Below, one piece after another: positions 58,106 through 64,000 of a stretch of DNA of 64,000 nt. Numbering within the stretch: position 1 is the stretch's first letter; every line of letters begins with the position of its first letter. The notes beneath the pieces were generated by a model. The model did no database searches and was not told the origin of the DNA. It saw only the letters and a list, made by a program, of their open reading frames with translations. Both the position numbers and the translations under genes were made by a program. Source of the DNA: Ignavibacteria bacterium (GTDB taxonomy: Bacteria > Bacteroidota > Ignavibacteria > Kapaibacteriales > UBA4661); contig JAAFIV010000024.1 of assembly GCA_013298775.1 (NCBI GenBank), forward strand, positions 1 to 64,000, read 5' to 3'.

Positions 58106-58972
58106 TTATCCAGCCCAGCCCGCTAAAACGGCTTTGCTGTACGCACGGGCGAGCTTTTTGTCGTATTCATTTTCCGCGTACTTCGGACCATTATAGCCCC
58201 GCGCAAACGCCGCCCAGTTCTTGGTGCGGAGCGGTTCGACGAGATTATTGACCTTCAAAAATGCGGCAAAGGCTTTCAGGTGCGCCCGCTCATGCACGAG
58301 GAAGGCAGCAAGCATCGCCTCGGCAGTATCGAAGCCCGCAGCACGGCAGTTGAAGCCCATGATTTGGTACATTCCCCACGACGCAGAGCGGTTAGCGGCG
58401 GTAGTATTGATGTTCCGCGCCCGCTCCAGACGGTCGTATTCGCCCGCGCCGCCTTGGTAGAATTTTTTCGTCCATTTCGGATAAAGAATATCGCTCGTGG
58501 CAGCATTGACGAGCGTTGCGGGGTCTTTGCCGATTGCTTCGAGTTCATTCCAAAAAATATGCCCCTCAAAGAGGATAATCAGCCGTCCATCGGGCAGAAA
58601 GCCGCTTCCACGTGCTTCCACGTCCGTAACTGCCTTGAGTGCAGCCGGAGCAAGACGCAGCTTTTTTGCTTGGGTGATGAGGTCTTTGGGAACAAGGCGT
58701 TTGCTGGCAAGGGGCGTAACATCGGGTTGAATGCCGAGCGTACTTTCGTCGTCATTGCTTGGCGCAAAGCCGTGTGCAAGCGCACGGGCGCGTGTTTCGT
58801 TGCCGACAATGCCGTCAGAGGTGAGCTTTTGTGCGGTTTGGAACTTCTTGGTTGCTTCCAGCGTGGCTTTGTCGAAGGTTCCGCTTGGTGTTCCTTTGAG
58901 CAGTTTTTGTGTGATGAGGAAGGTTTGCCAGGCTTGGACATCGCTTCCAGTGGAGTTGAGTTTGAGGAGCAT
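58106..58972 (-). CDS. peptidoglycan-binding N-acetylmuramidase-type lysozyme
   Basis: 288 residues. PG_binding_1 repeat at 1-65 (LKLNSTGSDVQAWQTFLITQ...GTFDKATLEATKKFQTAQKLTSDGIVGNETR). A C-terminal muramidase domain of the DUF3380 type follows (AVTDVEARGSGFLPDGRLIILFEGHIFWNEL..., ASWGMYQIMGFNCRAAGF, FARGYNGPKY). The family is typical of phage endolysins but also occurs in chromosomes. There is no signal peptide. It lies outside the prophage core and could be a relic of another phage. Confidence 0.85.
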   Translation of the reverse strand: MLLKLNSTGSDVQAWQTFLITQKLLKGTPSGTFDKATLEATKKFQTAQKLTSDGIVGNETRARALAHGFAPSNDDESTLGIQPDVTPLASKRLVPKDLITQAKKLRLAPAALKAVTDVEARGSGFLPDGRLIILFEGHIFWNELEAIGKDPATLVNAATSDILYPKWTKKFYQGGAGEYDRLERARNINTTAANRSASWGMYQIMGFNCRAAGFDTAEAMLAAFLVHERAHLKAFAAFLKVNNLVEPLRTKNWAAFARGYNGPKYAENEYDKKLARAYSKAVLAGWAG

Positions 58973-58995
58973 AGAGATTGACTTTCTAAAAATTC

Positions 58996-59493
58996 TTATT
59001 TTCTATTTGTTTTCAGTCCACGAATTTTAAATGCTGCGTGCAAAGCACTCACCGAAACATCAAACTTCAACGATGTTGCTTTATAGCCGTTTTCCATGTA
59101 GTATCTATGCATTGTTTGGACAAATTCCATCGAATAGGCTCTGCACGAGCGTTCAAAAGGTTTCATCGCTTTGAAGCCAAATGTACCAAAGAGCAGTGTG
59201 CGTAAGCGTCGTTCCGAATACTGAAAATGCTTGGCTGTTTTTTTGATGCTGCCCTTTATTTGAAGGTAATATCTGTATATTTCTTCGGCACGTTCTTTGG
59301 TAATTTCTTTTTTTGCTCGCTTGGGAACGTACAAACCCAAACTCTTAAACGATTTATGCACCGTGCTTTTGGAATGGTCAAAATGGTCTGCAACCTTTTT
59401 AATACTTCCACAGGTTTCGTAGAACTCATACATTTTGCGGATATGTTCTTCAGATAATTTTTTGCGGTCTGGTGTTGGCGTATTTTCAGTCAT
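58996..59493 (-). CDS. protein with three helix-turn-helix repeats
   Basis: 165 residues from Met at 59493. Three similar units are visible: EEHIRKMYEFYETCGSIKKVADHFDHSKSTVHKSFKSLGL, KERAEEIYRYYLQIKGSIKKTAKHFQYSERRLRTLLFGTFG and MEFVQTMHRYYMENGYKATSLKFDVSVSALHAAFKIRGLK. Each is a homeodomain-like HTH as in resolvase/transposase DNA-binding parts. A tandem of three without a catalytic domain suggests a DNA-binding regulator. Confidence 0.7.
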   Translation of the reverse strand: MTENTPTPDRKKLSEEHIRKMYEFYETCGSIKKVADHFDHSKSTVHKSFKSLGLYVPKRAKKEITKERAEEIYRYYLQIKGSIKKTAKHFQYSERRLRTLLFGTFGFKAMKPFERSCRAYSMEFVQTMHRYYMENGYKATSLKFDVSVSALHAAFKIRGLKTNRK

Positions 59494-59535
59494 TATGGTA
59501 AAGATTTGCATTGTTATTGGAAAACAAGGCGGCTA

Positions 59536-59751
59536 CTATCCCGTCATCTGTTCCTTGAGCTTTTTCAATTCCTCGCGTTTCTTCAGAATACGCGCACGAA
59601 TTTTCTCCTGCACCGAAAGAGCCGCATCATTAAAATAATCTTCTTTGATGTGATGCTCCCGTACCACACACAGCATAATTTCCAAGCGTTCAATCTCCTC
59701 ACAGAGTTCTTGTCGGCGAAGATTCGGCGATGGAAAGGATGGTGATGGCAT
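59536..59751 (-). CDS. small coiled-coil protein
   Basis: 71 residues from Met at 59751: a Pro/Ser-rich start, then helices (LCEEIERLEIMLCVVREHHIKEDYFNDAALSVQEKIRARILKKREELKKLKEQMTG). Function unknown. The following 214 bases up to the regulator gene hold nothing I recognise. Confidence 0.55.
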   Translation of the reverse strand: MPSPSFPSPNLRRQELCEEIERLEIMLCVVREHHIKEDYFNDAALSVQEKIRARILKKREELKKLKEQMTG

Positions 59752-59965
59752 AGAAAACTCAACAAAGAGGGTAACAACAATGCTGTGGTGTAATGGACAC
59801 GATGAGGTGTACAATTTTAGGTAAAGAAGATAGGTGAAGCACAGGAACATTTCCCAACCTTGTCCGACAGGAACGCACAATGTCCGACGAGCGCGAAAAT
59901 ACGCCTCGACGAGACCCCAAAAACTCCCGACGAAAAACAGGCACGAACTTTTTTTTAGCGCAGTG

Positions 59966-60823
59966 TTACGGATGCTCTTGTTCGCGGAGAAACGGCATGA
60001 TTGCTGTACGGACGGCATCTTTGTACGCAGGTTCGACGAAGAGTTCGCCCAGACGTGGGACGGTAACACAAATCTCATTTTTCTGGGTATTGTCCACCAC
60101 GCTGCAATGCTTGAGATTGATAAGAGAGGAGCGTCCGATGCGCAGAAAAAAAGGATATTTGGCAAGGTCTTTTTCAACCATTCCGATACTTTTGGAGACT
60201 TCCACTGTTTTTGTACTCCCCGCGCGGTGGATAATTGTCCAATCTTTTTTCCCTTCACAGGAGAGAATATCGTGCAGAGGGATTTCCGTGACGGGATTGG
60301 TAGGGCTTTGATGACGCACGGTATAGACGAGCGGTGCGGTGCTGACATTGGTCTGCAAACGCAGTTGTGCGGCGAAGGCATCGCGCTCGGAGCGGAGAGC
60401 TTCCACATCGTGCAGCGCGGCTTCATTGGCGAGCATGGTACGGATTTTTGCAATCACCCGCGCCACACCTTCGCGGAATTCCTTCGGTATGACGGGTTTA
60501 TCAAGATATTCTGCCGCCTGGTAGCGCAGCGCGGCTTTCGAGTGATGATGAAACGCGGTAACAATGATGACCTGCATCCGCTCTCGTCGGGCTTCGAGGA
60601 GGTCGAGAAGCTCAAAACCGTTGCCGTCGCCCAAGTCAATATCCAGAAAAAGTAAACGCGGCTCCGTGCGGCGAATGGCTTCGAGAGCGGTATCCACCGA
60701 ATGTGCTTCTTCAACAATCACAATATCATCGGGGAAACTCATTTCGACAAAGCGGCGAATGAAGGTGCGGGCATGGTCGTGGTCGTCCACGATGACCGTT
60801 GGAATGCGTGTATCCATAGCCAT
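59966..60823 (-). CDS. LytTR-family response regulator
   Basis: 285 residues. Receiver domain: VIVDDHDHA, RLLFLDIDLGDG (phospho-acceptor Asp), VIIVTAFHHHS and LDKPV (Lys). A linker helix (LANEAALHDVEALRSERDAFAAQLRL) leads to a LytTR domain (EIPLHDILSCEGKKDWTIIHRAGSTKTVEVSKSIGMVEKDLAKYPFFLRIGRSSLINLKH). It pairs with the sensor kinase encoded upstream on the same strand. Confidence 0.9.
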   Translation of the reverse strand: MAMDTRIPTVIVDDHDHARTFIRRFVEMSFPDDIVIVEEAHSVDTALEAIRRTEPRLLFLDIDLGDGNGFELLDLLEARRERMQVIIVTAFHHHSKAALRYQAAEYLDKPVIPKEFREGVARVIAKIRTMLANEAALHDVEALRSERDAFAAQLRLQTNVSTAPLVYTVRHQSPTNPVTEIPLHDILSCEGKKDWTIIHRAGSTKTVEVSKSIGMVEKDLAKYPFFLRIGRSSLINLKHCSVVDNTQKNEICVTVPRLGELFVEPAYKDAVRTAIMPFLREQEHP

Positions 60824-60932
60824 AATGCGTTCAAAGAAAGGTGAGAAAAATGTTCGTTAAAAATGTTCGTTTATGAGTGGTCGAACAATACAGCATTGGT
60901 GAGTGAGAGGAGATGTCGTTATTCTGAATTGA

Positions 60933-61086
60933 GTATGCAAAAAGTTTTGTGTAAACGCTCCCTCATCCCCCGCCTTCTCCCAAAGGGAGAAGGAGCTAAG
61001 ACCAAGAAAATCAATATATTTTGAAGCCCTCTCCCTCTGGGAGAGGGTTGGGGTGAGGGGCGTTTACACAAAATATTGCATACGCT
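60933..61086. repeat. MITE/REP-like inverted-repeat element
   Basis: The ends GTATGCAAAAAGTTTTGTG and its near-complement (61065-61086) continue inward as TAAACGC-CCCTCA-CCC. Inside are two hairpins (CCTTCTCCC/GGGAGAAGG and CCCTCTCCC/GGGAGAGGG). This CCCTCTCCC...GGGTGAGGG pattern occurs as a dispersed repeat in many bacterial genomes. It sits between the kinase stop and the regulator and could act as a processing or termination signal. Confidence 0.75.
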
Positions 61087-61087
61087 C

Positions 61088-64000
61088 TTATTCTGAATCT
61101 TCATCCTGTTCTTGGCTGTACGGAATATGAAGCCGAACGCACGTTCCAGCAGCCGTGCCGTTGTCGTCAAAGAGGTCGTCGGTTACGACGGCAACACGCA
61201 TGGTATGAACGCCCTGCAACAGTTGCAAGCGTTCTTGGGTGATGCCTGTGGCAATAGATAAATGCTTGCGTTGATTCTTTCCATTCGTGTCGGCGGCACC
61301 TGCGCTAGCAGCGTTGTCGCTCGTTTTATCGCTAGTTTTATCGGTATTTTTATCGGTCGCTTTGTTGGCGTAGCGCGAAGTTTGTATTGCGGCGGAAGCC
61401 GCCCGTCCGATACCGTTATCTTCGACCTCGCAATACAAATACGTTCCTTCGTCTCGAAAGCGCACGGTTATGCGTGGTGCGCGGTGGTGAAGCAACGATG
61501 TGTGCGTAATAATCTGCGCCGTTGCTTCTGATTTTTTCTCCAATAATGGCTTCACTCCGTGCCGAATGGCATTTTCGAGAAAGGGTTGCACCAGAAAGGG
61601 CGGAATCATTTTGGTGTTCCACACGTCGCTCTGGCTGTTTTCATCGGGTGTGCAGAGGATTTCGACGGTGAGCGTGTCCCGATACCGCATTCCTTCCAAG
61701 TATAGATAACATCGCAGCACGGCGAGTTCTTCCTGAACACTGATAACGCGGCGGTCGGCTTGTTGGAGAATGTGGCGGAGCATATCGGCAAACACGCCGA
61801 TAAACTCAATGGCGTGCATGGTGTCGAGCATGGTCAATTCCTGCAAGAGCATGAGTGCATTGAAGATAAAATGCGGGTCCATTTGCAGACGCAGCGTCTT
61901 GAGTTGGAACTCTATCAGCAAACGCTCTAATCGCTCTTTTTCTTGTTCTTTTTCTTGTTCTTTTTCCCGCTCCTCGCGCTCGCGTTGCAAGCGTTGTGTG
62001 GTGCGGTGTAGCACGACGTGGCGCGTTGTAAGGCTGACAGACAGGAGAAGAAAAAGCAGCGCGGCGAGGCGGACAAACCACCGATGATACCAGGGTGTCG
62101 GAACAATAACCGTTAGCACGAATGTTTGTGCGCTTTGCAGACCTTCTTCGGCACCATTTTCGGCGAAACTCTGTACCAGCAGACGGTATTCCCCGTAGGG
62201 AAGGGCGGAATAGCGGATGCTCCACACATCACTTGTCGGTGCAAGCGACCACACCGTTTCCAAGCCTTCCATCTGATAGCGCAAGCGATGTTGCTCTCCA
62301 TGCCTGAAGCTGAGGCAAGCGCATTCCAGCAGGAGGGAACTTCCATCGGCACAGAAAAGAGTATCGCCCGACTGCACCGCACCGCCTCGCAGAGAATCAT
62401 TACTCGACCATGCAAGAGCGAGAATCTGTGCGGTGTCGAGGGTGAGATTTCTTCGCATGGCAGAGGTATTCAGCAGTATGGCATCGCCATCGTACTCCAG
62501 TACCAATTCCTCCTTGCCCACACGGCGCATCATACCGCCGTTGGCATACTGCGGAGCATTTGTGCCATAATCATTTTCTGCTTGACCCTGTGTCGCGGGC
62601 AGAAGTTCTTCGATAACACCAGTGCTGGGCGTGTACGTGCCAACAGCACCGTTGAAGGCAGACCACCAGAGCGTGGAATCCAAAAGCTGAAACCCCAGTA
62701 TTTGCCAATTCTTTCGGACTGACGACAGGCGGTTTTCCGCCGCAGGATGGTGTCGTGTAAAACGCGGAGAATCAGCGTCGGTGCGATATTCGCCAATGCC
62801 CGTGCCGTAGAGAACGGCGTAGCTCGCTTTTGCCGTGTGCGCACAGGCTGTTATCGTACTCAAGGGCGCACTGTTACTGTTGTCATCACGAGCAGCGTGT
62901 GAAGAATCATTGCGACGAAGGACGGGCGGACACGCTGTTACGCGCCCTGTACGGCGATTCCACCAATCCACACCGTGTAAGGTTGCAATCCAGACATTGC
63001 CGCGCGGGTCGGTGCTGAGGTGAAAAATACGAGAGCTTCCCAGCACCTGTGCGGTATCGGGGTCAGTATTGTTGCGCCCGCGCCAGCGTTGCTGTACCCT
63101 TCCATCGCTCGAACAGCGCACCAATCCTTCCTCTGGTAGGACACACCAGAGAGAAGAATCCTGCGGATGCACCAAAAATCGCCGCACAGGGACGCTGCCA
63201 ATACTGGCGTGAAAGCCCGTGAGCGGTATCATATCGTTTGCTTCGGGGCGCACAACGAATACGCCCTTGTCCGTTGCGGCAAGAATGCGCCCGCTCGGTG
63301 TTTCCTGCACATCATAAACAGCGTGAGCAGCAGTCTGAAGAGCAGTCTGAAGAGCAGTCTGAAGAGCAGGACTAGCACTGATGCGAAGCGGTATCCACTC
63401 TGTTTCCTTCGTGCTTGCTCTTTGTTCTTGACGAAAAAGCCCGTTTGTGCTTGCAAGCCAGAGACGAGAACGCTTGTCTCGAAGAACGGCATACACCGCA
63501 CCGTGCTGGCTTGCCCGCGAGAGCCGCTCACCGCCTGTCGGAATAAGCATGGTGCAGCCATTCAGTTGTGTTCCAACTATCACCATGCCGCTTGGAGTGC
63601 TGGCAAAGGCAGTAATTTTGCCCTGAACAAGCGCATTCTTTGGCAAATGTGGTGATTCATTCCGAAGGCAGTACAAGCCTTGCTGTACGTTTTGGAGCGG
63701 TGTGCCATAGACCACGACAGAAAGCCACGTCGGGCTGTTTCTACCACTTGCCCAGACTTCCATATCCACACCTTTGATACCCAGTTCTTGTAGATTCTCT
63801 ACGCCGTTTATCGGGTGGAGCTTGCCATGATGTTCTTCATGGGTAAAGCGGTGCGGGCGACCGAAAATATCACTGCGTGCATCAATCGAAGAAACAACAA
63901 TACCTGCATCATCCTGGGCGTAGTGATAATACAGTATTGATGCGTTCTGCTCCGTTTTTCTCTGCCCCATTGTATTCCGACCCATTTTTTTCTGCTCTGT
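61088..64000 (-). CDS. sensor histidine kinase with propeller and Y_Y_Y domains, LytS-like (5' end may lie beyond the window)
   Basis: At least 965 residues; the frame is open to the window edge upstream of the ATG at 63985. Long N-terminal two-propeller-like sensor region (VWASGRNSPTWLSVV, RLWLASTNGLF, GNVWIATLHGVDWWNRRTG). A Y_Y_Y-type Ig domain follows (SIRYSALPYGEYRLLVQSFAENG), then one membrane span (about 645-665), a coiled coil, and a His_kinase domain (LQMDPHFIFNALMLLQ with the phospho-His, PPFLVQPFLENAIRHGVKP N-box). The membrane span places the sensor outside the cytoplasm. It signals to the LytTR regulator at 59966. Confidence 0.9.
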   Translation of the reverse strand, partial: TEQKKMGRNTMGQRKTEQNASILYYHYAQDDAGIVVSSIDARSDIFGRPHRFTHEEHHGKLHPINGVENLQELGIKGVDMEVWASGRNSPTWLSVVVYGTPLQNVQQGLYCLRNESPHLPKNALVQGKITAFASTPSGMVIVGTQLNGCTMLIPTGGERLSRASQHGAVYAVLRDKRSRLWLASTNGLFRQEQRASTKETEWIPLRISASPALQTALQTALQTAAHAVYDVQETPSGRILAATDKGVFVVRPEANDMIPLTGFHASIGSVPVRRFLVHPQDSSLWCVLPEEGLVRCSSDGRVQQRWRGRNNTDPDTAQVLGSSRIFHLSTDPRGNVWIATLHGVDWWNRRTGRVTACPPVLRRNDSSHAARDDNSNSAPLSTITACAHTAKASYAVLYGTGIGEYRTDADSPRFTRHHPAAENRLSSVRKNWQILGFQLLDSTLWWSAFNGAVGTYTPSTGVIEELLPATQGQAENDYGTNAPQYANGGMMRRVGKEELVLEYDGDAILLNTSAMRRNLTLDTAQILALAWSSNDSLRGGAVQSGDTLFCADGSSLLLECACLSFRHGEQHRLRYQMEGLETVWSLAPTSDVWSIRYSALPYGEYRLLVQSFAENGAEEGLQSAQTFVLTVIVPTPWYHRWFVRLAALLFLLLSVSLTTRHVVLHRTTQRLQREREEREKEQEKEQEKERLERLLIEFQLKTLRLQMDPHFIFNALMLLQELTMLDTMHAIEFIGVFADMLRHILQQADRRVISVQEELAVLRCYLYLEGMRYRDTLTVEILCTPDENSQSDVWNTKMIPPFLVQPFLENAIRHGVKPLLEKKSEATAQIITHTSLLHHRAPRITVRFRDEGTYLYCEVEDNGIGRAASAAIQTSRYANKATDKNTDKTSDKTSDNAASAGAADTNGKNQRKHLSIATGITQERLQLLQGVHTMRVAVVTDDLFDDNGTAAGTCVRLHIPYSQEQDEDSE
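63328..63370 (-). repeat. tandem 12-bp repeats in the sensor kinase gene
   Basis: AGCAGTCTGAAG recurs three times, encoding LQTA repeats (PALQTALQTALQTAAHAV). It keeps the frame and lies in a loop of the propeller region; length variation by slippage is likely. Confidence 0.85.

Overview
The window holds a roughly 47 kb tailed-phage genome (about 8.5-55.5 kb) between chromosomal genes of a bacterium that looks like a member of the Bacteroidota/Chlorobiota (FCB) assemblage. The grounds for that placement are two promoters close to the TTTG / TAnnTTTG type, host lipoproteins, and a Y_Y_Y-propeller histidine kinase paired with a LytTR regulator. No rRNA or tRNA gene is present to fix the taxonomy, so the placement is an inference.

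Left flank (1-8.3 kb): a 5'-truncated and an intact copy of a PQQ-like beta-propeller lipoprotein gene, two small lipoproteins, a membrane protein coupled to an AAA/TPR ATPase, and a leftward two-gene cassette (GNAT-like protein plus a 69-residue partner). A remnant of an IS3-family element lies at 8.34-8.46 kb. Right flank (55.5-64 kb): a rightward copy of the same two-gene cassette, a PIN-domain toxin-antitoxin pair, a patatin-like phospholipase, a peptidoglycan-binding muramidase, a triple-HTH protein, a LytTR response regulator, a MITE/REP-like inverted repeat and a large sensor kinase that runs off the window.

The phage is a siphovirus. Its late genes read rightward from 46.2 kb (7-deazaguanine genes queD-queE-folE-two small genes-queC-dpdA, a ParB-like gene, terminase small and large subunits, a portal-MuF fusion). 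In a circular genome they would continue at 8.5 kb with small genes, prohead protease, HK97-type capsid protein, connector and neck genes, tail tube, G/GT chaperone with a -1 frameshift, a ~1.64-kilo-residue tape measure, tail-tip and fibre genes, amidase, membrane/lysis genes, a TIG-repeat adhesin and a long fibre. The leftward early block (35.6-41.4 kb) holds a RecB-like nuclease, an RDF-like protein, a replication initiator with internal repeats, and a DnaC-like loader. The 41.5-45.7 kb block holds small HTH regulators, a ParA-ParB pair with two parS-like palindromes inside parB, and a frameshifted LytTR gene. No integrase or transposase is visible.

The most striking content is a complete GTP-to-DNA 7-deazaguanine pathway. 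FolE makes dihydroneopterin triphosphate, QueD makes carboxytetrahydropterin, QueE makes carboxydeazaguanine, QueC makes the amide/nitrile base, and DpdA exchanges it into DNA. The QueC has lost all four zinc-ligand cysteines while keeping the surrounding motif. Other notable points are the parS sites inside parB, a lone DnaA domain IV protein among the tail genes, an orphan terminator suggesting an OOP-like antisense RNA, and the inverted pair of promoter-abutting GNAT cassettes at the two ends of the prophage.
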